A stretch of DNA of 64,000 nt from Hawksworthiomyces lignivorus (GCA_002917075.1 NTMA01000085.1:62001-126000); one strand, 5' to 3'; shown: positions 1 to 11,583, counted from the stretch's first letter. The notes: generated by a model not told the origin, from the sequence alone. A program made the numbers and translations.

Positions 1-482
1 TCAAGAACCTCGACCTGCACCACATGCACGACCGCCTGCGCACGCAGCGCCTGACGCCCGCGCAGAGCCGCGACGTCTACCTGACGCTCGCGCGCGCCGT
101 GCACTCGTACGACGAGGTGTGCCTGCTGCTGTCCGTCGCGCCCGAGGCCCACGGCGGCCTCTTCTACGTCGCCCTCGGCCTCTTTCACAAGGACCGCGAC
201 GTCCGCACCAAGACCTCGGAGCTGCTCGAGCGCCTCTCCACCCACGAGGCCGGCCAGCACTGGTGGCGCTGCCTCAGCCGCTTCGAGAAGCTTGCCTTTG
301 CCCGCACCCGCCGCGAGGCCGAGGCCGAGATGCGCAGCAAGCTCGAAAAGGACGGCTTCCTGCAGGCGGCACCGACAATCCTGGCCGCGGGCGGTGGCGG
401 CGGCGGCGGAGGAGGCGGAATGGGCGGCGGGCGAGCCATCACGCCCATTGTCGGGGCGATCAGCGAGAAACGCGCCAGCTAG
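1..482 (+). CDS. Afi1/MesA-type polarity-axis protein, C-terminal part
   Basis: Partial gene running in from the left edge. The reading frame is open from base 3 (KNLDLHHMHDRL...) to the stop at 480-482, so only about the last 160 residues are here. The helical segment with LARAVHSYDEVCLLL, GLFYVALGLFHKD and HWWRCLSRFEKLAF matches what I recall of the C-terminus of filamentous-fungal Afi1/MesA proteins (DENN-like; Arf3-docking and polarity-axis stabilising). In yeast Afi1 helps polarise Arf3 at the cortex. The last about 30 residues are a poly-Gly run followed by a basic tail ending in EKRAS. The family call rests on memory of the conserved C-terminus; the DENN core lies outside the window. 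The gene faces the S-formylglutathione hydrolase gene tail to tail. Confidence 0.5.
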   Translation, partial: KNLDLHHMHDRLRTQRLTPAQSRDVYLTLARAVHSYDEVCLLLSVAPEAHGGLFYVALGLFHKDRDVRTKTSELLERLSTHEAGQHWWRCLSRFEKLAFARTRREAEAEMRSKLEKDGFLQAAPTILAAGGGGGGGGGGMGGGRAITPIVGAISEKRAS

Positions 483-915
483 GTGCGGGCCGCGGCTCTT
501 CTCGCCCGACAGCGATCTCCTCTCCTCACAGGTCTCTTCTGCATACCCTGCCTCGGCATCCCTTCATCTACCTCGACTCTTATCTACTCTCGCGTCTGCA
601 CTGGTACATGGCGTTTTTTCCCACCATGATTTAAAGAGGCCTTTTTTATGTTGCAGTCCTGATTTGTTCGTAAACTACCTGTGCTTTATGAAGACACATA
701 GACGAAGTTAGTCACAGCTGGATACTGAGGCCCCATGCCCTATCATTTTTTGTTCTGCTTAGGTTATGTCTTATATCACACATGTCTTTTCCAATTATTA
801 TTTTTTTGGATGTCATAATACTATATACGTCTTTGGTGTCGCGCCCTAAGAACCCGCGTTCCATTTTGACTGTTGCTATTTTCTTGCATGGAGCTTTTCC
901 CTTTAACCGCGCTGT
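483..915. other. Convergent 3' intergenic region
   Basis: Downstream of both flanking genes, which converge here. The sequence becomes AT-rich around 740-830. I see no ORF with coding character, no tRNA and no repeat. Confidence 0.6.
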
Positions 916-1984
916 TTAAGCCAGCAGGTATTTGGCTGCATGGTCGACGTGGTCCTGGCTGAACGTCGAGATGAAGTAGTACGAGTGGTCGTAGTCCTAG
1001 ACAGTGCTGAGTTAGCAAAACAGCTTAACAAAAACTTTAAGAGCAAGACGCCTCCAGTGGGCAAAAACAAATACGCACCGGCTGGTACCGCAGCGTCAGG
1101 CCGGACAGACCAGCGCCCTTGACGGCCGCCTCAAAGTTCTCCGGCAGCAGCTGCTTCTGCTTGTAGAAGTTGTCACCGGTGCCCTAGCAGAGAAGAAAAA
1201 AAACATATTAGTGGCTGGATTCTGGAGAACTCCTTTCTTGCGCAATTCACGAGGGGATACATACCACGTCGATCAGCATCTTGAGGTCGCCGCCGGTCCA
1301 CTTCTTGACGAGCTCGGTGGCGTCGTGCTCCTTCCAGGGGGCGGGGATGCTGGCGTCGGTGGCGGACTCGGGCGTGATGTCGAGGGCGGCGGGGCCGAGG
1401 TAGCCCTTGAAAGCCTTCTGGCCCCAGGGGCAGCGGGTGGGGTTGGAGATGGGCGCGAAGGCGGACACGGAGCGGAAGCGGCCCGGGTGGCGCAGGTACA
1501 GGGTGAGGGCGCCGTGGCCGCCCATGGAGTGGCCGGTGATGGACTGGCGGGCCGGGTCGAGGTCGTCGGGGAACGCCTTGAACAGCAGCTCGGGCAGCTC
1601 GCCGGTGAGGTACGACTCCATGCGGTAGTTGGTCGCATAGGGCGTGCTGCTATCGGCGTCCAGGTAGAAGGAGGCGGCTTCGCCAAAGTCCCAGCTGGCG
1701 TGCTCCTCGGGCAGGTCCAGGCCGCGCGGCGACGTGTCCGGGTAGACGACGGCGATGCCGTGGCGGGCGGCGGCCGCGTGGAAGAAGCCCTTCTCGGAGC
1801 AGTTCTCGGGCGAGCAGGTCAGGCCCGACAGGTAGAAGAGCACAGGCCGCTTCTTCGGCTCAGAGGCCGGCCCCGGCAGGAACACGTTGACGTTCATGTC
1901 GGTGCCCGTCGTGGCCGAAGCGTGGGACAGCTTGAGGAGGCGGCCCCCAAAGGTGTGGATCGTAGCCTTGGTGGTGAACGACAT
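916..1984 (-). CDS. S-formylglutathione hydrolase (esterase D family)
   Basis: Cytosolic serine hydrolase that splits S-formylglutathione into formate and glutathione, the second step of glutathione-dependent formaldehyde detoxification. There are three exons: 1265-1984, 1079-1183 and 916-996. The introns are 1184-1264 (GTATGT...CTAG) and 997-1078 (GTGCGT...CTAG), and the spliced protein is 301 aa, close to the family length. The nucleophile is Ser153 in GHSMGG. The catalytic Asp is Asp244 in GTGD, at the start of exon 2, and the His is His279 in DYDHSYYF of exon 3, so the triad is complete only after splicing. SGLTCSPENCSEKG is the family's oxyanion region. The start is the first ATG and gives a normal N-terminus (MSFTTKATIHTFGG). 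A TATA-like box lies about 190 bp upstream. Confidence 0.93.
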
Positions 1985-2718
1985 GATGGCTAAGTCTGGC
2001 AGAGAGCTTGCAAAAAGGGCAAAGGTTCGCTGGTGATAACTAGCCAGGGCTCCGATGTCTGATTGAGATGAGGGAAAGAGATCACAAAGTTTCTGCTCTG
2101 ATGATCTCTGGGAGCTCGATGACGAAATAACGACGCGTTTGCAGAAAAGCTCCCTGCCAGGCTTGGGGGAGCGGCTTTATAACGCCGGCGAGCGTCCCGT
2201 TTCACGCCAATGATAATTTACCCATCCTTGGGAGCTGCCGCACCTCAATCCACAAGCAAATCTATCCACGTCCTTTAGCAAAACGCCCCTCAATCGCGGG
2301 CGGGTTATCTTGAGACATCCCGATACAACCCCGAACATCCTCCATCGACCCCGCCCTCCAAGGCCAAAACTACCAGATGCGGTATAAGAAGACGCGCTGC
2401 ATTTTACCATTAGTTTCCACTGCCGATTGGGCAATTCGCTCCGGAACAACCTTATTTTTCCCTTCAAACAGGAACTTTTGTATAATTAAAAGCTAAAAAG
2501 GATGGTATATTGGCAAGAAATGTATCGTACGGTGCAAAAAATTCAGTGTCGTAGAAATCGTAAAAAACTATATCAACAGAGGCTTGTCCTTGTCCGGTTC
2601 CCAACTGTTCCTTGAGCTTCCTATCCCATAGTGTTTGCTTCCAAGTCGCCTTTCTTTTCTACATTAGTTTTCCTGTCCAAGCCTTGGGACCGGACCCTCC
2701 TCTCCTCTTCCTCTCCTG
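1985..2718. other. Promoter region of the S-formylglutathione hydrolase gene
   Basis: This 0.7-kb stretch is the 5' flank of the minus-strand hydrolase gene and the 3' flank of the secreted-protein gene. It contains a TATA-like box and CCAAT motifs in either orientation (near 2207 and 2425). No further coding sequence is recognised. Confidence 0.5.
2176..2181 (-). promoter_or_regulatory. TATA-like box
   Basis: Reads TATAAA on the minus strand, about 190 bp upstream of the hydrolase ATG at 1984. The spacing allows a transcription start and a short 5' leader. It is a motif match only. Confidence 0.35.
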
Positions 2719-3196
2719 CTATCTCTTTGCTTCCTCGGTCGTCGACGACGCCGTCTTGGTGAAGCACGTAAGGGCCTCGATGCCCGACCAGGACACGGCG
2801 CTCATGTTGTACTTGTGCTCGTACTCGAAGTCGACAGCGCCCAGCGTGCAGCCCTCGGGCGACATGCAGAGGCTGCCGCAGGGCTGCGCGTAGGGGTAGC
2901 AGGCGAAGTCTTCGCCGTCGGGGGCGAAGGTGTTGGTGGACCCGATGATGACCGGGTCGGTGATGTTGACGCAGGTGTTGAGCGGATAGACGGTGTAGTT
3001 GCAGTGGCCGGTGGCGTTAGCACCGGTGCAGATGAGAACCTGTGGTTGTGCGAGTGTCAGTGCCCATATCTGTGCAAGAGAGAAACCACCCGTGATCAGC
3101 AAACGGAGAACAAGAACGTACACCTCCAATCTCTCGCTTGTGAATGGGCGAGGCCGCGGCCAGGCCAATGGTAGCTAGGATGCTGAGGACGAGCAT
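2719..3196 (-). CDS. Small secreted cysteine-rich protein (effector-like)
   Basis: Two exons, 3122-3196 and 2719-3039, separated by an 82-nt intron (GTACGT...CACAG), give 131 aa. Exon 1 encodes a signal peptide (MLVLSILATIGLAAAS) followed by PIHKR, a likely Kex2 cleavage site. The mature part has eight cysteines and several N-glycosylation sequons (NAT, NYT, NIT, NMS). The layout, with ICTG...GHC followed by PLNTC and a later Cys cluster, resembles a family of small fungal secreted proteins with a possible beta/gamma-crystallin-like fold; that fold is inference. The tail is Thr/Ser-rich. The product is presumably exported or wall-associated; its function is unknown. Reading without the intron would replace the signal peptide with an implausible hydrophobic run, which is why I chose the spliced start. 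Confidence 0.8.
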
Positions 3197-5101
3197 GTTT
3201 GATAGGTAGTGGCTGTGAGATGATTCTTGTGGGAAAGCTGATTAAAGATAATCGTGCAAAAGTATCTATTGACTTGAGAGTCGTAGTGATCTTCTTATGT
3301 GTGCTTGTCTATTCGTCTCTACAAGATTTCGGGTTACTGTATTAGAGACGGTCTCGCTCGTCATTATATATATACGCCTCTCGCCGCCTGCATATATCTG
3401 CAGAACCAAGGTACAACTACTTCGACGAATGCGCATGAAGGATACACCTCGAAAGCAAAAATAGTGTGATTGTCACCTGGCGACCGAACACGAGCACAAA
3501 TCCGCCCACACAGAGAGACGGAACCACATTGGTTTTTCCTTGGTTCTTTTTCTTTTATTTTTCATTTGTTACTTTTTTTTTTAGACAGGTGCAAGGGTAT
3601 CCCTCACTTTGTTTGTCTTCTGCCTTGCCGATCTTGATTCAATGGGACCAGAAAGACGTGGCGTCGAAGGCTTGGCAAAGCGCCGTTACTGGAGTTGAGC
3701 CCCAAAAGAGTTGTTTTTTTCTTGACCCTGCAAGGTATCTCGCATTTATGCACTCGCATAGCAACGGAGTCGCATACGAGAACGGATGCAAAAAGACGTG
3801 CACAACCATGGTCCCTTCTGTCTGCTGAAAGAGTAATAAGCAGACACACGAACTGCGGGATACACAATTTTGCTGGAGAGATCAAGAAGGCCTGCGAGCA
3901 AATACTCTTCTAAGCGCAGAAAGTGCCGGTTTAGGTGAAGAGCGGGAATGCAAATAAGGTTGCAAGCCGATTTCATCTACGAGAGTACGGAGTACATTCG
4001 TTCTAGGGGGTCCAGCCTCCGACGTCATAGTTCTCGGCGTCCCTCGCAGACCAGCAGAGATGCGCAGCAGTAATAACAACAGCGAACAACAAACAGCATA
4101 CAAGGGATGTAAGGGCCGATTCCTAGAGGCTCAGCTGACAGATCTGCCTATGCTTACACCGCCATAGTTATACGTATAAAAACGCGGCCTGTTTTTTTGT
4201 TCTTCATTTCCCTCATTTTTGCTGTCGCTCTTTGTTTGGATGGCCGCTATGACTCGTATTGAAAGTAAGATCTGCCTTCCTTTCCCCATATTTTGTTTTG
4301 TGTTCCTGAGAAGGTGTGTTATTGTGCGAGCCGATCTCTCCGTTCCAAAAACCCTAAAATATCTACCTGTAAGAAAACCTGGTTTTGGGACCGTTGGATG
4401 TGAAGTCGACATGTATTCCATTGGCCGAAGCCAGCCCTTTGTCTACTTTCTCTTGCTTCGTGTTCGCTCTTTGGATTCTATCGAGGGAAAGATCGCCATT
4501 CAGTTGGGCAGCTTCGGCTCTCACAGCTGATCCACGCAACGTTCTGATTACGCCTTGGCCCTCGGTCACAGTGCCGGCACGCGATTTATCTTTTTGTTGC
4601 TTGCGTACCGTAAGGCATGTTCCTCTTCTCTTATTTCTCTCTTCCACAAAGAAAAGAAGAAAAAAGAAGAAAAAGGGAAAAAGAAACCTCGTCTTCCATG
4701 TATATGATGTAACGATGTAGATGCCACCCTTGTTCTTCTGCCGATCGTCTTAAGATGGGCAGTTTATTTTTATGGAGTCGGATTTAGAGAAAGAGCCATA
4801 TTATGGTTGACGCGAATAGGATGCATTCGTCTGCCCCTGCCCTAATCTATGCGGAAAAAGAAAGCAAGACAAACTGTATCAGATCAGATAAACTCATTCC
4901 ACGAATACCTGAGAACAACCATGGGCATGGTCCTTTTGAGATATCAGCTTCAATACAATTTCTTCTAAACAGGTTTAGCATTTTCCTTCGAACTCTGTAG
5001 CCATTCTAGCACACAGTAAAAGCGCCGGACGCGAACAATCGTGTTAAACCGGCATCGGCAATCCTTGCTAGCATTGCAAAAAAAAAAAAAAAAAAACACG
5101 G
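3197..5101. other. Long intergenic region without a recognised gene
   Basis: 1.9 kb between the secreted-protein gene (its promoter side) and the 3' end of the GNAT gene. It has mixed composition with pyrimidine-rich patches and a run of about 19 A at 5078-5096, just beyond the GNAT stop. The short ORFs here have no coding features. Confidence 0.55.
3365..3374 (-). promoter_or_regulatory. TATA-like (TA)5 element upstream of secreted-protein gene
   Basis: A TATATATATA tract about 170 bp upstream of the ATG at 3196. Its position fits a core promoter for the minus-strand gene. Motif-level evidence only. Confidence 0.3.
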
Positions 5102-7036
5102 TCACCAAAATGGCGACTGTGTAACGGAGCTTCTGCTTTCGTCTTCCATGTCCTGCAGATTCTCATTTAACAAGCCAACATCTGCGGCGACCTCGGTGTG
5201 CAGCCTCGACATATTCCTGTCTTTCTCAAGGCCTGCCTGCTTCTCAACAGAAGCATTCTTTGTAGAGCTCCGCATGGACGACGGAAGTTCGGATGGAAGT
5301 AATGCATTCGAATCAATACTAGCGCTCTGGTCAGCAAGCTGCGTTTCTTCCTTGTGGCATTTGCGCGAAAAGGTAAGCTTGCTGAGCCAGCACTGTCCGG
5401 CATTCGACCAACAAACGCCTGCAATGCGCTTTCCGCTTGGTTGGAATCCAAATTTCTTGGTCAAGACTTGTTCGTACCGCATTTCCGCCAGGCCTTTCTC
5501 GCTTCCGTACAGGATCTCGGCGAAGACGGTGTGGTATTGACGAGACGGCCCAGAGCCGTTGGATGACGTGTAGTTCTCAGAGCCACGGTTCGTATTGATA
5601 GGCTCTACGTTGTGACCTGTCTTTGTAGCTAGGCTGCTCTCTGCAAATTCGAGGAGCTTTCCAAGAAGCGCGCTGCCAAAGCCTCTTTGGCGATGACTGG
5701 CATGCACAAAAACATTGACCTTGACTGTGATCGGCACAGTCTCGCTGACTCGTCCAGAAAGCCCTGGTTGGTACGGCGAGAAGAAGCTGAAGCCAACCAC
5801 CGTCGCCGCCGCCTTGTTGGCTTCGTTTGAACCTAGCTGTGCCACGAGAAATGGCAGCCGTGCATTTTGGCAAATGCTGAAGATCGCAATAAAGTCATTC
5901 AGAGGGAGTGGCTCGTTATCGCTAGCCTGCGTTCCGCGCGCAACTTCGAAGTTGTAAATTTGTTGCACGCTTCGCATATCCTCGGGCTGCGCAGGGCGAA
6001 TGTGAAAGGACGGCACTGTCGGCAAGGTAGTTGCCAAAGTATATAGGGCAGGTGAGGCTAATTTGCTGCTTACAGCAACCGGCTCTGGCGGTGGTCGTGG
6101 AGAAGGTTTGGGTATAGGAGGCTGAATCTTGAGTGTATTCCTAGCGTTATGAGCATTGTGGATGTCGTGGATATCGTCTTCAGTGTCTGACGCGTCCGTT
6201 ATCGTCTTACACTGCTTTTGGTTGTCTCCTTCGAAGGTTGCTTCTCCCGATGAGAGCTCCGTCGATCTCGACACGGCCGTTTGATGGCTCTCGTGGAGAA
6301 GAGAGTACGCCCTAGAAGCCGAGTTGGCGGTTTGGGTTCGTCTGCGCCTTCCCATAGGTTCGTCTTCAATATGACTCTCGTCGCGGCGGGTCTGTGGGAA
6401 CTCGACAGGGTCCATCATCTTGCCACTCGCTGGGTCGATATCACGAGTCCAATGATTATCCCCTTGGAGAAAATCTGGTATGACATCGCCCACTGTCTTG
6501 CTGGACCATGATGCAACATACTTGCAAAACTCAACCAGAGTTTCAAAACGCTGCAGTAAGCGCTCTTCCCAGCATATACCAGACACTTCCATTAATTGGA
6601 TTGCACCTATATATGCTTCGCCATCCTCAGCCGCGGGTGGAAAATAATTCACGACAGAAAAGCTGTCCTCTGGGACTATTTCTTTGTTGATACGTGTATC
6701 GAATTGAGAGGACATGCTAGGTTGGCGAATGTCGCGGCTCTTCCATGTATGCTGCTCTGCTGCTATCAAGGACGATCGAGTGAGAGCCATGCGTAAGTTG
6801 GGCACAATCTTACTGCTGTCAGAGGACGCGGATGAAGCCCGTGGAGAGTTCAGTCTCTTGTCGCAATTCCGATGCATACCAGGTGGAATCATCATCCCTT
6901 CAGGGCTGATTTCATACACCCCGATACCATACTGTCTATACTGTTTTGGGATATGAATGATCTGAGTGTTATCTGAATCTTCAGCGGGAGTCTTGAGCGG
7001 CGTCTGAAAATCCCGTTGGCCGCAATTCTGTAGCAT
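5102..7036 (-). CDS. GNAT-domain protein with long disordered N-terminus
   Basis: Uninterrupted 644-aa reading frame. Residues about 340-560 form a GCN5-related N-acetyltransferase fold. FHIRPAQPEDMRSVQQIYN is strand 1/helix 1, VVGFSFFSPY and TVKVNVFVHASHRQRGFGSALL are motif A with the R/Q-x-x-G-x-G acetyl-CoA pyrophosphate loop, and GFQPSGKR is near motif B. The first about 330 residues are polar and low complexity (RRRRTQT, HDIHNAHNARN, a PPIPKPSPRPPPEP linker) with one more ordered patch (GAIQLMEVSGICWEERLLQRFETLVEFCKYV). The substrate cannot be told. The long N-terminal region and the acidic/basic tail after the domain are unusual for a GNAT enzyme. The ATG at 7036 is the only plausible start I see. 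Confidence 0.75.
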   Translation of the reverse strand: MLQNCGQRDFQTPLKTPAEDSDNTQIIHIPKQYRQYGIGVYEISPEGMMIPPGMHRNCDKRLNSPRASSASSDSSKIVPNLRMALTRSSLIAAEQHTWKSRDIRQPSMSSQFDTRINKEIVPEDSFSVVNYFPPAAEDGEAYIGAIQLMEVSGICWEERLLQRFETLVEFCKYVASWSSKTVGDVIPDFLQGDNHWTRDIDPASGKMMDPVEFPQTRRDESHIEDEPMGRRRRTQTANSASRAYSLLHESHQTAVSRSTELSSGEATFEGDNQKQCKTITDASDTEDDIHDIHNAHNARNTLKIQPPIPKPSPRPPPEPVAVSSKLASPALYTLATTLPTVPSFHIRPAQPEDMRSVQQIYNFEVARGTQASDNEPLPLNDFIAIFSICQNARLPFLVAQLGSNEANKAAATVVGFSFFSPYQPGLSGRVSETVPITVKVNVFVHASHRQRGFGSALLGKLLEFAESSLATKTGHNVEPINTNRGSENYTSSNGSGPSRQYHTVFAEILYGSEKGLAEMRYEQVLTKKFGFQPSGKRIAGVCWSNAGQCWLSKLTFSRKCHKEETQLADQSASIDSNALLPSELPSSMRSSTKNASVEKQAGLEKDRNMSRLHTEVAADVGLLNENLQDMEDESRSSVTQSPFW

Positions 7037-8721
7037 ATTGACTTGTACGTAGTTGCTCCAAGAGATCCTTTTTAGAAGTCTGAAGCCAAGGCCCTCAAAC
7101 AGCTGGTAAACAGAAGGCTCAGTAAACCGTGAATCTGATAAGAAGGCTTGAAATATTGTTTAAATTGTCTTGAGTTCGTCCTTGGACAATGTTTAGCTTT
7201 TGTTCCGGGAGCAACTGGATCTCTTTAGGGAAATAGTACTGGTTGCCGCAAACGAACTCGCAGACAGAAAAGCGTGGTTCAGAATTATGTTGGTGTCATC
7301 CTAAGGAAGCTTTGGGCCTTCCCTCGAGTGGTAAATTTTGGAAATTACTTGATTTGTTATCTCACATCTGCTCTAGAAGGCGCAATGATGGTGCTCCTTC
7401 CATTTAAGTTATTGCTATCCTTTTTTCTATCGCTCCTCAGTTTTCTCCTCCTCTTGCCTCTCACTTTATCGCCATCTGTCTCATAGGTGATCACAGTCTA
7501 GGGATTTTCATGTTTCCCTCTGCCGTAATCAAAACTCACTGCAGCATAAATATACCCATCTTCTAATTGTGCACTGCACAAATACTGGCTTTGACCTTTG
7601 TATAGAATTAGACATTTGTGATAAATGTTTGTCGTCTTCAACATGAAATGATCGCAGATAAGATACAATTGGAATAGTCAAATTACGATGGGATCACACA
7701 TTCGCTTATCGTCGTACAACGAAGTCGTTGCAGCTTTTCTAGATCTAATATTTGCTTTATTGCCCATTTTTCAAACCCCAGATTCGCTTTGATTATTCGC
7801 ATTAGGCAGGCTTCGGAGAGCAGCCGCCTTCCAGAAAGATATTCCAGATAAATCAGATGAGATAAAGAAGAACTCGCCGCTGGGATGTAGGACGATATCG
7901 ATGAGAAATAAAAACAAACCAGATCAAATCCACAGGTGGGAAAGCAGTGTGGTATCCTCAGGTCTAGAGACACGCTACAAATGATCGGCTGCGCGTCTCG
8001 TTTGGTAGCTATCTGACGACACTACATGTGTAATTTTTTTTTTTTTTCACAGGTATTAGAACCTTGTACCAAGGAGAAACTCTCTTTATTTACAGAAAAG
8101 AGCCGCCATGGCGTGGTCAAAGAACTACCTCTTCTTAGTCTGAAAGAAAGGAAATTCTGCTTCGATTATGGACGGGCAATCTTCCAAGCTATGATAGCTG
8201 AGCCAAGTTACAAGTACAAATGCAAAGACGCTTTAGATCGTAAGGCATCGATAGTGTTATTATCTTCTGAATCGAGAGGTTAACCAACGTGGAGTGAGGA
8301 ACTTGATAAATGTAAATAAAGATTTAGTTTTAAGAAAACGGAAAATAAAATATGAAAATAAAACAGAAATAGTTCAACTAATGTTTACCAACTATAGCCG
8401 GCCATTTGATTTCCTGTTGTAAACAAGAGAGCCTCTGCTCGTATGTGGCTGAAAAGTATGCGTTTAAAATAAAAGTCAAGCTTCATTGTTCCCATACCTT
8501 TTTCGGCTCTACTTTACACAATAGAAGACAAGCAAATAACGCCTTGAGCTCCCTCCTTTTTTGTTCAATGACCCTGCAGAAAAAAATCCCCCAAAGTAGC
8601 GCTCAATATACGAATACATCGTTTCCCCACACGAGACCAAATCCGGAGTCTCCCCAAAGTTGCATACAAAGTAGAGCTCTACCACAAGCGCGGTAGTTGC
8701 CCGGATTTTTTTCACTTTCTC
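7037..8721. other. Intergenic region without a recognised gene
   Basis: 1.7 kb upstream of the GNAT gene and downstream of the polyadenylation-factor gene. It is AT-rich, especially 7900-8400. Short ORFs on both strands lack motifs and coding-like composition, and no tRNA was seen. Confidence 0.55.
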
Positions 8722-10953
8722 TCAGCGTCTCTGCGTATACTGGCCCCGGCTCTGCTCTTCGCGCAGGCTGTCTTCCTGGCTCGGGAGCGGTGCCCGCCTC
8801 CGCTGGTCGGCCTGCTGGTCGAGGCTCAGGCCGGGGAGGCCCGGGATGAGGCCCATGGGGAATCCCGGCGGCGGGGGGGGTGGTGCGCCGGCTCCACCGG
8901 GTGCTGGCGGCGGCGGAGGTATTAGACCAGGAGGTAGATGGTGCGAGCCAGGCGGGGGCGGCGGGGGCGGCGGGGGCAGCTTGATGCCGGCCTTTTGCAT
9001 GAGCTCCAGCATGGTGGCGGGATCGGGGGGGTTCTTGGGGTCGACGCCGGGGATGTTGAAGGGCAGAGGCGGGGGAAAGACGCCGCCGGCCGCCAGGGTG
9101 CCCGGCAGCGGCGGTGGCGGCGGTGGGATGGGAAGGCCGGAGCCGTTGCTGTTGGTGGCGCCGCCGCTGCCGAGTCCCGGCATGGACAGGCCTGGCAAGC
9201 CCGGCAGACCAGGCAACCCCGGGAGGCCAGGGACGCCAGACGGGAAACCGCCGCCGCTGCCGCCGCCGCCGCCGATCTGCTGCTGCGGGAGGAGCGGGTT
9301 CTGCTGCTGCTGATTCTGCAGCTGCTGCTGGCGCAGCGGCATCTTCTGGTCGACGAGCCCCTCCATCTCGTCCTCGAGCTCCTGCTCCTCCTCCTCCTGG
9401 CGCTGGCGGCGGTTGCCGCGGCGGTCCCAGGTGCCCTGGGCCTCGGCGGCGGCCTCGCCGATGTGGTAGCGGTCGCGCGAGACGTCCTCGCCGGGGCGGG
9501 CGCGGGTCCAGAAGCGGGTGATGCGGTCGTTGGAGCCCGACACGAGGATGTGGCCCAGCGGGTGCCAGGCCAGCGACCAGATGGCAAAGTCGTGGGCGTA
9601 GGGCACGCGGTGGGCCGGGTAGATGCTCTGGGCGGGGGCCGTGGTCGGGTCGGGGCTGTCGTAGGGCGCGACGGACGCCGCCGTGGCGATGCCGCCGGGC
9701 GGCGGCGGCGGCGTGTTGGGCTCGTCCAGCAGGTAGTGGAACAGGGCGCCGTCGCCGCCGCCCGTGCTCAGCAGGTTGCCGTGCACCGGGTGCCAGGCCA
9801 GCGTGGAGATGTCCTTGTCGTGGCCGCGCAGCAGGCACACGTCGCGCATGGTGCGCAGGTCGAAGACGCGCGCCGTCTGGTCGCGCGCCGCCGTCGCCAG
9901 GCACCAGCCGCGCACGCGCTCAAACGCCGTCTTGGTGATGGTGTTCTTGTGGCCGTGCAGCGTGGTCAGGCAGCGCCCGGACCGCGGGTCCCACAGCTTG
10001 ACCAGGTGGTCCTTGGACCCGGACACCACCAGGCCCTTGGTCGGGTGCCAGTCGCACGTCTTGGCGTCCCAGCCGTGGCCCGTCAGCGTCGTCTCGGCGC
10101 GCGCGCCCGCAAAGTCGTAGATCTTGAGCGTCGAGTCGTCCGACGCCGTCACAAACTTGGCGTCCGTCGGCGCAAACGCCAGGTCGCGGATCGGGTCGCT
10201 GTGCGCCGCGAAGCTCTCCACGTTGTTGAAGTTGGGCTGCCAGTACTTGATCACGCCGTCGTGGTCCGCCGAGATCAGCCAGTCGTCGCTGTACGAGTAC
10301 GCCAGCGCCCGGATCGCCGAGTCGTGCGCCTGCATGATCGTCTCAAAGTTGAACCCCGTGCCGTTCCACAGCGTGAACTCGCCGCTGCTCGACGCCGTCA
10401 GCAGCCGCCGGCCCTCGGGCGTCCACCGCACCACGTTGACCGGGTGCTTGATCTTGTTGAGCGACGAGTGCAGGTGGCGCGTGGGCACCGTGTCGGCCGC
10501 GCTGGTCACTCTTGCGGCTGGCGGGAGCATCTGCGCGCATGGGGAGGTACGGTTAGATATAGAAGAACAACAAAATCGGCGGCACCAGAGACAGGAGAGA
10601 AACCGGCATGCTTACGTCGACGATGTAGCTGACGCTTGGCCGCTCCACTTCGCCCAGGTAGGCGTTTCGGTATTTCGGCTGGCGATGGCGCATCCAGTGC
10701 ACCAGAGTCGCTCCATAATCCGTCACCGGCCCTGCGAAGAGGCAGTTAGCACAAGTGCTGCTGCTGGTAAGAGCAAAGAACAAGCCGAGGCGATCGAGGT
10801 CACGCGCGACCTGTTGTCCTACGTACGTCGCCCCCGTGCTCGCACAAATCCACCGGCGCCATCATCCTGGCCGTATCCACCTCCGCCCGGGTCCCTCCCG
10901 CCTCCTCCTCGTCCGCCTCCGCCGCTGTGGTCGCCTCGCGATTCGTATGCCAT
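8722..10953 (-). CDS. pfs2: Polyadenylation factor subunit 2 (Pfs2/WDR33-type WD40 protein)
   Basis: WD40 subunit of the nuclear cleavage/polyadenylation factor that in yeast and animals helps recognise the poly(A) signal. There are three exons: 10827-10953, 10616-10731 and 8722-10530, with donors GTACGT and GTAAGC; the product is 683 aa. Exon 1 encodes a Gly/Arg-rich start. The exon 1-2 junction restores [16 protein letters not shown], a family hallmark, and the exon 2-3 junction restores SYIVDMLPP. Seven-blade repeats follow, for example [45 protein letters not shown] and [19 protein letters not shown]. The C-terminal about 220 residues are Pro/Gly-rich, including a collagen-like [14 protein letters not shown] run and poly-Pro blocks, as in filamentous-fungal and animal homologues. 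The codons are strongly GC-rich, which creates long false ORFs on the opposite strand. Confidence 0.93.
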
Positions 10954-11583
10954 CGCTGCACACTGGGCCGTGGGCAACGGTGGCCCGTTAGGAGATCGAC
11001 TGTGCTAGGCACTGGGAGGTAAGATGGGAGAATGTCTCAAGCAGAAGGCATTCCGGTAAGTAAAGTATTTCCGTATGCGTATGTCGGGGTGCCTCGGACG
11101 CAGTCTTGTTCATCAGCTCGTTGGTCTTGTCGTCTTCGCAAAGCTGCAGATCGCTGGCCGCGCTCTTCAAAGAGAATCGCGTTTTACTGCACAGAATGGC
11201 CCTAAAGAAAGAAGTGGGGCGCGCATTTCGCCTAGACGCATTGGCGGATAATATGTAGTTTGGAGCTTTAGCAATACGCAGTCGTAATTGGACGACAGTT
11301 GTGGTACTGGTGCGCTGCCTTTCGCTAGCTGCCGCAATCAACTGCTGAACTGACCCCGAACAACGTCAGTGGATGAGCAGGTTCAGTAGCAAGAGCTATA
11401 ATATAGCCATTGCCAGGCCTGGGTTTGTAAGTTTTCTGAGCTTTCAAATTTCCGTCGTACGCGAACTGAAAATAGTTCAGGGCAGCCAGGTCGGGTTCTT
11501 TGTTGGATCTTATACTGAAAAGTTATCTATTTACTCTGACTGCGCAAATCATACATGAATCGCTGCGATGTCGTTCGCAGCTT
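10954..11583. other. Intergenic region upstream of the Pfs2 gene
   Basis: 0.6 kb between the 3' end of the HET-domain gene and the start of the Pfs2 gene. It presumably carries the Pfs2 promoter. No gene recognised. Confidence 0.5.

Noticed and set aside
8938..10632. 564-codon plus frame across the Pfs2 gene
   Set aside because: A GC-driven shadow of the WD40 gene; it runs through two Pfs2 exons and an intron and has no recognisable domain.
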